Shown here: piece after piece, positions 1 to 13,300 of the stretch
Numbering within the stretch: position 1 is the first letter of the stretch
Layout of the letters: every line of letters starts with the position of its first letter
Source: Archegozetes longisetosus
Taxonomy: Eukaryota > Arthropoda > Arachnida > Sarcoptiformes > Trhypochthoniidae
Assembly (NCBI GenBank): GCA_018873245.2
Contig: JAEMBT020000009.1
Coordinates: 17,015,794 to 17,079,793 of the forward strand
Direction: 5' to 3'
DNA: 64,000 nt
The notes under the pieces: model-generated
Seen by the model: the letters and a program-made list of their open reading frames with translations, nothing else
Databases searched by the model: none
What the model was told of the DNA's origin: nothing
Translations under genes and position numbers: made by a program

Positions 1-965
1 CGATTTAAATTGTTCTTTGTTAGAAACATTTTATCAATTAACTTATTAACTTGATGTTTTATATCTATATAAATTGATTTCTTCTCATTTTAACCATATT
101 TGTTTGAAATTGAAGCAATATTGTCTCAATTTTTACATTTATCAAAAAGAATTGCCTGCAATGAGGCAAAGCGAAAGCTGTGCTCACAGCTTAACAGCAT
201 TGTCAACAGCGAGCACTTTCTGTTATGAGGTTCACTATAACATAAGAACCTCAGTATTATTAGAATAGTAAAAATCTGGCAGTCGTTCATAATTGAGTTA
301 GTTATAGTGAAAATTGCCTTTACCGAAGTTGCCTATAATGAAGCAGCACCGTATTTCTATTGAATTCAAATTGAAGTTTGATGGCATAAATAAGAATAAA
401 TGTATGCTTTTCTGATAAATCTATTGAACAAAGAACATAATTTAGAGGCAACAAGTCTCTAAATGCTATATTAAGAGTATTATAGGTCATATGCGAAGAG
501 GCAATGCTCATAAATCAATTCTCCAATAAATAATTGACGCTGGATTGTGTACTTGATTTTGTTGGAAAAGGCTTTATTTTCAGTTAGAGATTTACTCCAC
601 TCTTTAGTCAACTTTTCCTACATCTTGTTTGTAAAACTTTAAGCCAGACTAACCTGACTCAGGAAACTTGAAAGCTTTTGTTGAAAATTGTTTTTAAAAT
701 TGTTTTCAAGATTGTATTCAAATTATATTCATATTTGTAGCCTTTTATCAGTTTATGGGATTTAGATTCTATGCTATTACAGCAAAATAATCGTTTATTG
801 TAAATTTTAACAAAAAGATTTACAAGAAAATCTCGTCAAATAACAATCAGGAAATCAATCAAAGATATATTTAAGGATATACGAGAAAACAATAGAAACG
901 TAGATAAAATATGACACTGTAACTCGAAAATAGTTTTCACATTGGATTGTTCTCCTGATCGATAG
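1..965. other. AT-rich non-coding DNA, probably GPCR intron
   Basis: No exon, RNA gene or repeat that I can support. The first GPCR exon in the window begins inside a codon at 966, so this stretch is most likely intron, with the N-terminus, TM1 and TM2 exons lying to the left of the window. The short reading frames at 74-268 (+) and 320-511 (-) have no recognisable motif and are what AT-rich DNA gives by chance. Confidence 0.6.
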
Positions 966-3900
966 TGACTTGTCTGACATCATCTGTCTTAACATTATCG
1001 GCGATATCGTGCGATCGTTTCATAGCCATCATGTTTCCACTTCACGTAAGAGTAACAAAGCAAAGAACTGGAGCAGTAATAAGTGGCATATGGTTTATAT
1101 CTATGATGGTTTCGATGCCATTTTTCATATTTCGAACACATTATAAATTTGAGGTAAATTTACTATAATATCTTATTTCATGCATTAAAATTCTTACCAT
1201 ATTCTTATAGATAATATAGATTTTATGGTGATTTATATCATACTTATGTGTCAGATATGTAAGAAAGTATTATATGACTCAACAGCTATCCTGTTGAAAA
1301 AGCTCATAACTTCATGTTTTAGTTTCATAGCTAGATAAGAGTCAGAATCTGGACATATCAAGAAGCGTGTCTGATCTATAATTTAAAAAAGAATAGACTT
1401 TCAACCCATACCAAATTTTATGTTAATCTCCTAGAATAGATTCAATTTAATTGTTGAACCTTCAATGCATTACTATTTCATCTCGAGAGATTTTAACTGA
1501 ATATTCTGAAAGAATATTCAGTTAAAATATTCTCAGAATAGTCTCTCAGAACACTCTTTCAGGATATTCTCTCAAAATATTCTTTTAGAAATTGTATTTT
1601 AGTCACAAAGGCCCAAATTGTCAAAAGATTTGATGAATAATAAGCTTGCCAGTGAATGATTCTTATTTTAAATGTATTTATCACACCTATCATAAATTGG
1701 GTTCTCTTGTGATAAAAGTTTAGAACTTATTGTCGTTCGATCTATAAGGTATTCAATGATGTCTTTTAGAATTAAATTTAGAGAAAGTTTTGTTAGACTC
1801 AAATCTGGTGCATCGGAGGTTCAATGACTAAACTTATAACTGATTTGTGACTATGATTCTTATATAAGTTTATATAAGATGAAAGTCTATTATATTTCTG
1901 ACTCCTCTCTCTCTCTCTCTCTCTCTCCCTCCATATATATATATATATCAAATGTAAATCTATTCAATTATTTAACAATTTCTATTCATAAGTCAAAACC
2001 TTTAAGGCAATGCGTTCAATATTACCATATTCCAAAGTAAATTGTGAAAATTCTATTGAAATATTTGAAAAACATTACTAAAACAATGTCTCGGGGCAAA
2101 GCCTATTCGGTATTCTACGCGATAGTTTAGAGTCAATACGATCTGCTTAACTCTTCAATCATTTCGGGATAAATTTGAAATACTTTTACTAAAAGTAAAG
2201 ACTTTGACCATAAGTTAAATATTGGGTTTGATTTTGAAGAAGTAATTGAATTGATAGCTGAATTATTCTGATGATTATTCTGATGATTATTCTGATTAGT
2301 GGCGAGACTTTGTCGAAACGAATTGCGTTGAGAGCTGGCCGTCAATCAATGAATACTCAGAAGAAAGGGGCATCTGCATTAAGAGTTATCCATCGAAGAA
2401 GATCTACTATACATTTGTGACAACAACGTTATTCTTCATTCCAGTTATTGTAATGATAACCGCGTACTCGCTAATAGTGTGGCGTTTATGGATTAATCAG
2501 ATGCCTGGCGAGAGAAGTCAGGCTAACGTTGAAGCTAAGAAAAAAGCCAAGAAAAAGGTTTGTCCCAGCTCCACCACTCACTTTGAAACCATCTCATTAC
2601 CTCCTAATCCTTGCTATCTTGCTGTCATTAATACTTCGTAGGTTTTGCTTTGCAGAGTATGTTCACTAAGAAATAAGTTCTGTATTGTTTAGTCAGATTC
2701 AAAAATACGAAATCAAATTATCAGTAAAGTTATGCTGAAAAGAATGTAGAGAAAAATGTTCACTTCAAGCTTACAAATATGAGCTTACAAGCTTTAAATA
2801 TATAGGTAGTTAAGGTTTAATCCTTAGTCTTAACATCTATATAGCAAGCTTTAGGAATTATTTTCTACTAAGTCTTATTTAAAGTTCAAAAGGCTTTAAA
2901 CTGATCCCTTAGTAAAAGGGATAAATTGAAGATAATCCTCATATTTGTCAAAGTAGTTTCTTATCAAACGTCGATTTCATATAAATTGAATTATGTTTTC
3001 ACCTTAAACACATCAACTCAAATCACATCATCAAGATGTCATCTAAATTAATCAAATTCAATTATATTTAATATACTTTTGATTGATTTTTGCATTAGTG
3101 GTTTATGTTATAGATCAAAGTCTTCATGGAACACTTTAGTAAATTATTTTTTCAGCAATTTTTCGTATAAAATAGTCCAAAATTAACCTTTATGATATTT
3201 ATGCGAATTAGTTAGCTCAACACTTTTTGGATTCGACTGTGCTATCAGCCAAAATAGTAAAAAACAACCAGAATTGAACCAAATAAGGGAAACATTGAAT
3301 AAATAATTTTGTCATATTATGAAAATAAGTATTATTTCTAATATGAGCCACAAAATGCGAAACTTATCTTTAAATCTCTATAAATGTTATAATTTGTATA
3401 GAACTTTAGCATAGGTAACTTAGATTCATCAAATAAATAACTGAGAAAATAATTTATGAACTCTATCAGTAAAGTTCATTATTTTGTTTCGCCATAAGTC
3501 AGACCTAAACTAAAGTTTATAAAAGCTTTCACAATCTTTATTACGTAAATATTAAAGTGATCCCTAAATATGTAAGGCGCGAAAATACTTTATTTAACGT
3601 ATACTTTTTAGCCGGTAGTATATCAAACATATAATTATCTGAATAAGAAGTGAATTTTTTATTATTGGTAGCTCAAAATTTCAAAAATAATGAAGCCCTT
3701 GAGCCTAGCATAACAATCAAAAAATTTTTATAATACGGTTTTGTAATATAAACTTTCTCGCTATTATATTCTTAGTAATGACTGAGATTTCAAGAATCGA
3801 GACTCTTGAACCTCGGTCAAGTGTTGCACTTTGAAACTTGTGCCCTAACCAGCGGCAGGGCTAAGGATCCCACTAGAAATTTTGAAATTATAGAATTAAA

Positions 3901-6900
3901 TTTGAAGAAATTCCGTAACATTTTCTTGAAATTTGTTTAATGCTGATAAAAAATCAAGCAAAATCTTTTAATAAATATCTTGAGTCAATAGAATGAAATT
4001 ATTTTCAATCAATTTCAATGTTATTTAGTTGAGTTTTAAAATTTTAGTTTCACCAACATTTCTAGTTACGACGCTGTTTGCAACTTTCAGAAAACACTCG
4101 AATTCAAATTTTTAATGAGAATAGTTTTCCCTTTTTTTGATGCAACGAAAAATCTGAGATGAGCATTCTTAGTAGTGTCTTATACAGAATAGATTGCGAG
4201 AAAAGTGTTGAGAAGTTTTTTGATTGTTAGTAGGAAAGGATATTGTAAGTAACGAGGTGTAGATAACGAGTGACGGAAACCAATTTTGTGGTGCTTTCTT
4301 TATGGTACTTTCCAAATTAGCCTTAAATTAAAGAATGAATGAACAAATGACATATGTGACTGATTGCGATAAGCTTATTTTAGTTTTCAGCTACTCAGCA
4401 CATGGCACTATATAATGACACTATTCAGTGTATGTCTCAGGTCATATTTTCAAAATATTATATGCTTTATTCAGTACTGATTCGCATCTGTCATATTGAG
4501 AATATTGCGTCAAATTGTGATCGTGCTACTTCTCGACCATATCAGATCTATTGAATAGATTTTTACAGCTGAAAATATATCAAAGATTTTATGATTATCG
4601 CACTAAGAAAAGACTTTTGCTGATATACTACATACAACTGCAGCTCAATTGAATAGTTGAAAGACTTCCAGTGTATGATAGATAAGATTGGAGAGAATTA
4701 TAGAATTGAATGGTATATTAGTTGAAGCAAAAAACTAACAAACAAATTGCATTTCCAGGTCATCAAAATGGTTTGTATAGTACTGATCGTGTTTGTGATT
4801 TGTTGGATGCCTTTGCAGTTCATTGTCTTATACTCTATATATGTTCACTCGACTCAAGACAATGGAGTGGTTCGTATGATCTAATATATTATTAAAATGA
4901 AAAACAAATTATTCGATTAATATTTTTATGATTGGTTGCACAGCAAACAATGATTTATTGATGAACTGATAAAGTTTAGCTTAAGAGGAGATATGATATG
5001 AAGAGTAGATATGTACTAAGAGCAGACATAGATTTTATGACTTGACGGCAAGGAAACCAACAGTTCTGCTCATATAAATTAATGAAACCAAAGATTAAGA
5101 TTTACGATAAGAGTCTTTTCTTAATAACCCCATAGAAAAGAAGATAAATTTAGTTTAAACTAATTCTATAAAATCCTCTCTAAATGAACAATAGCCAGAA
5201 ATGAATTTGAACCAAAAAATAAGAATTACCTCATTTGGAGTCAAATTTGAATAGATTGTTGAGTACATAATTAAATGATTCGCGCAATACTTCATACAAA
5301 ACTTTATTGAATACTTGAAGTATTTGCTTAAATAGAAGGGAATAGACTGTAGTGAACGACTGCGAAACAATATTAAATTTCTAATTATTTGTATGATGTG
5401 GTAATAGCTTCCAAAGTGGTTCTCAAGTGTTTCCTACTTCGCCACATTCATCGCTTACTCCAACAGCGTATTCAATCCAATCATTTATGGCGGATTCAAC
5501 AAAAACTTCCGACAAGCTCTTTGTTCAATATTCCGATGTCAGAACAAAGTAATCAAAATGAATCGTAAAAGTAAGTAAACCATTAGCTACGAATGTATTC
5601 GGACAAAACCCATTGCGTGTTTCAGTTCATTAGAAATAAATACAGAATAACTGAGATCTGTTCTGGGATTCTGTGAAAAGAATAACTGAGATATGTACTG
5701 AAATTCTGTGAAAAGAGTAACTGAGATATGTACTGAAATTCTGTGAAAAGAGTAACTGAGATATGTACTGAAATTCTGTGAAAAGAGTAACTGAGATATG
5801 TACTGAAATTCTGTGAAAAGAAGTGAAATTAAAATGAATCCAATGTTATACACAAAAAGCTTTAATAAACATAGCTCTTCTTTCATATCTATAGTAATCT
5901 GAAGTTTTCCTTAGGTTTCTTATTCTTTGAATTGTTACATTGTTTGGATTTACTTAATAGTAAATAACTATAAGAATTACTTCTGTATAAGTGAGTCTAT
6001 CCGTTAAATTATAGTTCTGTAATTGAGAGAAGCATAAGAAAGACATAATGAAAAATCAAATCAAGAAAATGTACGTGAATCCTGAGAATGTAAAGAATTA
6101 CTCGTATAACTTAATGTTGAGCAATAACTTATGAAGTCTGATGATAATATTGAACGGATTTCCTGTAAAATTAATGAGAAAAGGTAACTTTTGCAAAATT
6201 ACAAGTATAGACCCTGAACAGTCAATATACTAAGAGCTATCTGCAAGTAAGAATCATTTACTTCTCAGTAATTTTCTTAAAGGAGCTCTAAAATGCTTAA
6301 GTCGGCAAGTTTTTCAAAGTTTAAAAGTTTTGATTAAAACTGAGTTGGTTTGTGACTTATAGTGAAGATATTAGTAGTTTTTTTTAAATAATCAGTACAA
6401 CAGTGAGTGAAAAAACGTCAAATATTTAGTAGCTATATCGCATCAATTTCAAATGTTTCTTCTTTTTAGGTATGCTTCATATTTAATTAGAAAATATTCA
6501 GTCTAAATAGAATTAAATATTAATCAGTTTGAGTCGCCAGTTATAATTATACCCTTCAACCTTCAGTAGATAACACTTACATAGATATTGAAGTTCTTAT
6601 AAGATAACTACAGCAACAATTCATTTCTAATTAGAATTTTGTGCAAATTGACTTATCCATTTGCTGCTGACACTATCACACTTTCAAAAATTAATCTATC
6701 GATCAATAATCAATTAAGGTTTCACCACTACCCGGATGTTAGTTCTTTGGTAGACTTAATCAGTTGTATGAGTAACTCTATCGCTGAACTTCGTATGAGT
6801 AACTCGTCGACTACCTTTCAGATTATGTGACATCAACAAAAATATTTTTACTGGAGTCGGTCTTAAAGAGATTAACTAAATATCACTATTCATTGATTAT

Positions 6901-7342
6901 TTAGTTTGATGTCAAGTATTCATCTGTTTTGAGAAATGAAGTTTTATTTCACTAACAGTTTTGATGTATTATTATAACAAAAGCGTTTTCTATAATTAGA
7001 TACTTTTCAGGTACTTTTTAGGTACTTTTTACGAAACTCAAACAAATCAAAGCTGAAAAACAAATTATAAATAGCATTAAAAACAAGCAAAATTTCATTA
7101 GACAAGTTATTTTGTAACAAAAATAGCTTTTGATCTTTAAGTCTCAATATAGCAATTGTTATCTGATACATGTTTCATCAGTCAAACATTCTCTCCTTTC
7201 AGACCACAGCAAAAAGTCGAGTGTGTTCACAGCAACGACTTGGTCTCCAAGTGGTAATAGAAGAAGAACTGACAATCTAAATAGCCACTATAAAACTGAT
7301 GTCATCGAATTGAACAATATGGACAGTGTTATGAACTGTTGA
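966..7342 (+). CDS. Class A neuropeptide-type GPCR, 3' part (TM3 to C-tail)
   Basis: A seven-transmembrane receptor of the rhodopsin family, acting at the plasma membrane and probably peptide-gated. Five exons join in phase: 966-1153, 2300-2557, 4759-4869, 5408-5570 and 7203-7342, giving about 285 residues. Exon 1 has the end of TM3 with 'AISCDRF' (the DRY-equivalent) and TM4. Exon 2 has the second extracellular loop with two cysteines and 'ESWP', then TM5 ending 'VWRLW', and the third intracellular loop with a run of lysines. Exon 3 is TM6 with 'VICWMP' (the CWxP motif). Exon 4 is TM7 with 'NPIIY' (NPxxY) followed by 'NFRQ' and two cysteines suitable for palmitoylation. Exon 5 is a polar tail ending in TGA at 7342. 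The 'LW...PGE' after TM5 recalls orexin/allatotropin, QRFP-like and NPFF-type receptors, but I cannot fix the ligand. TM1-TM2 are missing only because of the window edge. All visible parts look intact. Confidence 0.85.
1490..1528. repeat. Perfect 18-bp inverted repeat, 3-nt loop
   Basis: Positions 1490-1507 are the exact reverse complement of 1511-1528, with GAA between them. It lies in the first visible GPCR intron and is followed by loosely repeated 'atattct' blocks to about 1600. It could be a small foldback relic or an AT-rich palindrome without function. Confidence 0.8.
1903..1949. repeat. Compound (CT)n-(TA)n microsatellite
   Basis: A CT run (about 1903-1930) is followed by a TA run (about 1933-1949) inside the first visible GPCR intron. 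No coding meaning. Confidence 0.9.
2262..2299. repeat. Three copies of a 12-bp tandem repeat at a splice acceptor
   Basis: The unit 'attattctgatg' repeats about three times and runs directly into the TAG acceptor (2297-2299) of the second visible GPCR exon. The usual pyrimidine tract is weak here, so repeat expansion may have replaced it. The exon start at 2300 is supported by reading phase and by a receptor-like 'WRDF' start of the extracellular loop. Confidence 0.6.
3785..3875 (-). repeat. tRNA-like sequence, probable SINE head or tRNA relic
   Basis: Read on the minus strand, this folds into most of a tRNA cloverleaf. There is a D-type arm (stem 3842-3846/3857-3861, five pairs, with GGTT in the loop), an anticodon-type arm (stem 3818-3822/3836-3840, five perfect pairs, but a loop of 13 instead of 7) and a T-type arm (stem about 3798-3802/3811-3815) containing 'GGTTCAAGAGTC', close to the pol III B box. 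No matching acceptor stem is visible, so it is not a working tRNA gene. Its GC content stands out from the surrounding intron. A tRNA-derived SINE fragment is the simplest reading. I saw no second copy in the window. Confidence 0.45.
5648..5822. repeat. 35-bp minisatellite in GPCR intron
   Basis: Units start at 5671, 5706, 5741, 5776 and 5811, the last one partial. A more diverged unit precedes the first. Copies 5706, 5741 and 5776 are essentially identical, which implies recent expansion. The array starts about 80 bp downstream of the exon-4 donor. It produces a spurious repetitive reading frame on the minus strand (5587-5886). Confidence 0.9.
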
Positions 7343-10300
7343 TTTGACTAACAACTTATGAGACTACGGGCAATATTGCGGTCAAGTCAAAAGTGAATTG
7401 TCAGAGTCTCATAGAGTCCCGTTTTGTTAATTATTTAAATAATTTTTTCGTTATCCATATGCTACGGATTGACTGAATGGATCATATTTTTGAATGTCTA
7501 AATGGTTGGTAATACATATGTATAAGCATACTCATACACATATACACAAACACACACGTGTATACACATATACTTTATTGTAGTATCTATTGGCAGAATA
7601 TTCTTATAACATAATAGAACTAAATGATTATTTGAGGAATTAGTTTGACTATTTGAAGGGGTAGATGATTGAAACGAGGCCTAACTCTAAGGATATATTT
7701 ATGATATAATATAAGACATTTATGAAATGATGTATATATTTGCTTGATATTTGTTTGAAGTTATTTTAAATTTCCATAAGTATTAGAATTTTGTTGTTTC
7801 AAAATGTTTTTATATTTAAACTGGAATTTTTTCACTTTCGAATCAGTCCTGCTTAGACTTTGTTGGATTCTTGTTTTAGTTTATAGATTGTTAGTTTGAT
7901 TCATATTTATGTATTTTGTGTCATATCTTTCAAAGGATAACAAATAAAATATAAGGAGTGCAATAAAAAGAATATCTAAATGCAAAGTAAATTATGGGAA
8001 TAAGTAGTATGAGTGCTAAAATGTTCCTACAATGTGTAAGATCGTTTCTTCTTTAAGGTTTAACAAATTTCTATATAATAGTTTTACCGACTAAAACGAT
8101 GCTAACTTTTCATCTAATTAAGTCAATTGATCTGTGTAGACATATCATTCAGATGTCTAATAAGACAAAGAACTTGAAGATGAAATATTTAAGAAAATTC
8201 GATATATAAATTTAATATAAGATTTTAAGGAATCTATAGTTAAATGATCTGCTGGAGGAACGAGATAAGCAGCTGTAATACTTAAACAGGAAGAGATTGT
8301 GCATTTTCTAAACCAGCAAAAAGTGATTGTTTCGTAATTGAATACTTTATTTGAGAAGAATACTAAACTAAAAGTATGCTTTTTAATAAAGCTAAATTGC
8401 ATAACTTTATTACGCTAGGCGTTAGTTATTGTAATATTGCTCTAATCCATTCATATACTTTTAGCATAAAAGGGAATCCTTTGGTTTTTTTTCACAAATT
8501 TTCAATATTAATATTATCATAACTTTTTATAATATTTGGTATTAGATTTACAAGTTTTAGTAATTTAATATCTTTTCAAGCCTACTCACTAAATTGCACG
8601 CAAGACATAATTAACAGTACAGCTAATTTCTAATTTAACTAAATTGACATTCATTGAAAAACCATGATACGATAGTTAAAACTTGATTTATAGGGTAGTC
8701 ATTTCAATGAATATGCTTTACAATAGCAAGTATTTTGTATGCATTTTATTTCTCTACCAAAATACAAACGCCTGACAAATAAAATTCTAGACTGAGTTTG
8801 ACCTTATTAAAAACTTTAGTTTCTTTCGATCAAATTCATAAATAGTATATTAAAAAAGAGATTAAGGAATGATCTATATGATTATTTAAAAGAAATGACT
8901 GCCAACATAACACTCAATTAAATAATAGCTTCCAAACAAGAAGTACTTCTTGAAGGCGTTGTACAATTGTATAATTTGCATTATAATTCACGTTTAGACA
9001 GACCGAAATAATTTACTGTTAATTACTTTGTTGATGAAAATATGCCCAAAAGTACAATATATTTAATTCTACAGAAGTATTTGAATCGAGGGGCGTAAAA
9101 AGAAAAGTGGCAACTGGTAGACCTGCAAAAATAGTGACCGAAAAAAGTAGTGACCGAAAACAAAGTAAGGTAGATGAGGAGAAAACTTGACAAAGTTTCA
9201 GAGCAAAAACTTGCAAAACAAACTTAAATATACCCAACAATGTGTTTCATACGTATTAAAAATTAATACGCTAATGATTCAGAAGCAAAATATGTCAATC
9301 AGTTTAAGAAATGTCAATCGTATCAAATCTTATCTTAAAAAAGTTGATTTGAATGTTGTACAAAGGATTTGCTATAAGATCTGAGCCAACTTAAGAAAAA
9401 TACAAGAAGATGGACTCTTTTCGGTTGCACATTAAGTCAAATTATATTCAAATATAATGTAATTTCATTTTAAAAATTTAAAGTTTCAATAAAGTGTTTG
9501 ATAACAATTTTATGAATTAATCAACTCAGTCCAGAATTTTATTTGTGAGTCGTTATTACTATAGTATTAAAAAAATATGAAAACACAAAGTCTGGACACT
9601 AATGTATAGCCTTAGATCAATCCTTGCGGCTGGATTCAAAAGTGAAAACCTGGACAGGTGGCAACCAAAGTGATTTATGAACGCAGTTAACTCATGACAT
9701 AAGCAACGCTTTATTAATCCAATTTAATATTGATTGGATCAATTTTGATGGCCTTCTATGGCTAAATTAAGCTGATTTTTTCACTCAAACCTATTTTGAT
9801 TGTGAAAGCACGAATAGATAGTGGTTTCAACTCTCTAATTTAATTGTAAACTTGAGAAGTCTGTTAAGCCAACTTATATTGTTTTTTAGCAAAGCATTCC
9901 ATTTCAAACCGATATATTTCAATCAGTTTCTATTGACACTGTAGAAAACAAGAGAAGATTAGGCCCATTTCATTTTGATTGTGAGACTTTTTTGTCACAT
10001 GTTCCCAAACGTGAACAAACTTAATACCAAATTAGTTAAGATAGAATGCCTTAATAAGACAATCTTGCTGTAATTTATGCAGTTTGAAGTGACCCTGAGT
10101 AGAATTAATATGTTTGATCGCAAATCAGTATTTTTCACACTTTTATCTCTGCTTTTGTTGGCAAAATGTGATCGCGAGCCAGCTTCAATTCCTCTTCTAA
10201 AGTAGCAGTTTGAGTGAAGTACCATATTAAAACTACAACGCGAGTCAATAATAAGCTTCAACTTCGAGAGGTAGTGAAGGAGTACCGTCAAGTAATTTTT

Positions 10301-13300
10301 GAATTCGTTATTATGATTGATATTTGACTGATTCTCTGTTAAAATTTTGCTTTTATTAATTAGAGATTGATAGTTGATTAGTTGATTTGATCTATGTTAT
10401 TTTAACAAACCAATATAGAAAACTTGCAATCTTTTTCAACTGCTTTCACGCATTCAGTTGACTTCAATACAGAGAATAGAAATTGTTTGCTTCAAGAGCT
10501 GCCATTTAGGAAGCGTTCAATTAGATTAAAATGTTTTATTAGAGACATAAGTAAAACATGTAACATGACGTTAGTCTGACATTGTTTCCAAATCAACTTT
10601 AAAAGCATTTGAATGCACTCAAACTATTTATAGTAATGAAAAGCTTTAAAAGTTAGTATTAGATGCTTAGTGTTAGATCCTTTAAATTTAATATCATTTT
10701 ATTGTTTCTTTGCATGATTTAAGATGATAATACTTTTATCATCTCTTATTAGACAGATTCCATGAGCACTTAAGCTTTACTGAACATTCATTTATATCTC
10801 TTTGTTCTAATGAATAAATTATTGCTTTATATGAACTATCATTTTGAAGATTTATCTCTTCCCTAATAGGACTCGTACTGTGTGTTAAATGATTGCTGTT
10901 TTTTAGATCTAATCACTTTTCCTTATACATAAATATTCACTTTATTCATGTCAACTTTTATAGTGTAAGATAAGATGACTTCATTTATTTGATGACTCAA
11001 ACATTTTCGGGTGTAGAGGCAAAGTATAACCCATTGACTGATTGTTAGAAATAAATTACTATTCATTGAATCAATTTAAACTTTTGTATTTTATGACCAG
11101 AGTTACCACCTGCCCTAGTCTCGCAGGGACTGTCCCGGTTTGAAAAATATTGTTACTGGGACGCTTTAATAAACATATTCCAAGTCAATTTTGATTATAA
11201 AAATTTGAGAACAATAAAACATATATTTAAACTAACATTAAATTATTTATGGAGAGCGCACAAGAATTTAACTCAAACTTCAATCATGTACTTCTGCATT
11301 CTAGCTTTTGGATATAAAAGTAATTCCCTTGGTATATTTTGTCCCTACCTGTCTTCAAAAAAAGGTAGTAACCTAAAAATCACCATGTTACGACTAAAGA
11401 TTTGACGAAGATAATACTGTTACCTTTAGAATTTGGTGCTGTTAATATAGGTCTTCAAAGTGTTTGATCATATGTGATATTCTAGCGGTAACTTTAGTAG
11501 CTTTTAGTACCTTTAGTAACATTTTCAAAAACTAATTTCAATTGTGTTTATCTTATGGTAGATCAAATATTTGAGATATATAGAAATCTAACTCAATGAA
11601 TAAGTTATTGCATTTTAAATAAGACCAAAGGCAAGAAAATGATGCATTAAAGATAGACCTTTAAATTAGTTTGGCTTTTGCTCTGTTGCATAAATTAAAT
11701 GTTTCAGAAGTTTTTAATAATATCCGAAAACATTTTTAAGTATTGAATTCTTTTTATTTGTTCTATAAACCAAATTCATACACGAACTAACTATATTTGA
11801 AGTTGAAGTGAAATAACTTATGAATTATTTGAATACTTATTTGAAAGAGACAAATGGAAACAGAATGCGTTATCAATAAATTCTATTGTAAGGAATGATA
11901 CTATGTTAATGTTAAAATTGAATGTTTTGCAACTCAAAATTTCAAGTTTTGAGTGAATGATAAGAATTTCAAATTTCAGACTAGAACACATTGAATCGGT
12001 TATCAATTTAAAAAGTTATTTTAATTGAGTTACCTAATTATTAAAATTAACAAATTGAATAAAACTTGCTGCAAGTCAGATCTAGATCTATAAAGCTTCA
12101 ACTTCATATACACCCACTAACTGCAGTGCATGCAATTCAACTTAATAGTAATTATGACAAGACATCAATTTTCTTATCATATTACTTTCGTATCTCAAAA
12201 TAATTAATTACAAGCTAATAAGTCATATCAAAATCATGTATTGATATAATTGTTTTACTTAAAGTAAGCATGTATTATATTTTATATTCGATGAATGCTG
12301 AAATAACCAAACAACTAATTTGTCTTCAGTCAATGATAATCTAAATAAATGTAATTTGAAGCTTGAACATTTATCTTAATCTAAAAATATACTTCCTTAA
12401 ATAGATGAATGACTACCATTATTGATATATGATATAACATTAGTAATTAGCTTTTAACAATCTATTTTGAAAATTCAAAAATCATATCGAATGATAAGAA
12501 AATTTATGTCTTATCAAATTTACTATTAAGTTGAATTACACGCGCTTTCGCTAATAGATTTACGTCTGTATAGTATATATTGATTACAATGTCTTTCATT
12601 CAGATAAGACCGAAAAAGTGAACTCATAATGGGAGTGCTCGTTAATTAAAAAGTTCTACCGGATTCCATTATGAACCGAGAGAATAAAAAAGTTTTAATC
12701 CTCTTTTCTCGAGGGTTTTATGATAAACAGGAGTTTCAAGGTGCTTTCACTCGAAATCTCAACCAGTTTTGTTACATCTAGATCCAATTCTGTATTAGTG
12801 AGATTATTAAATATTTTACTATTTTTTCAGTGTCATCATAGATTCAAATTTTAACATTTGTTCTGAGGCAGCCCTTTTGAATATATTTCAGTTAAAAATA
12901 AGCAAAAAATTAGTAAATTCAAAATTCAGTAAATTCAAAATTCAGAAAATTCAACTATTCGGAAGATTCAAAAATTCAAAAACTTAATCAATTCAGTTTA
13001 ACTGAATTTGTTTCTCAAACGAATATTAACTGTATATAAAGAACACATTCTATATCAAAGCATTCGAATTACAAATAGTGAACAAAGGTAATATATTTCC
13101 TAGAAAGATTAATTTCTCTTTATTTGCCTATAAATTGAGAACAAGTCTATTATTTTAGGAATGTTGGATTGGGTCCAATTCGATCCAAGTTCGAGCTCTT
13201 CGCACTTCCTATCTAACAATACGATGAGTTTCTAAATGAAAAGCTCGAATACTGAATGAGACGACGGATTTATTCAAAACATATCTATTATGGACAGAAA

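Noticed and set aside
5587-5886. Repetitive minus-strand frame rich in 'FSQNF'/'HRISVHIS'
   Set aside because: Pure translation of the 35-bp minisatellite in an intron.
9995-10291. 98-codon open frame on minus
   Set aside because: Composition and content look random; no motif or hydrophobic leader on that strand.
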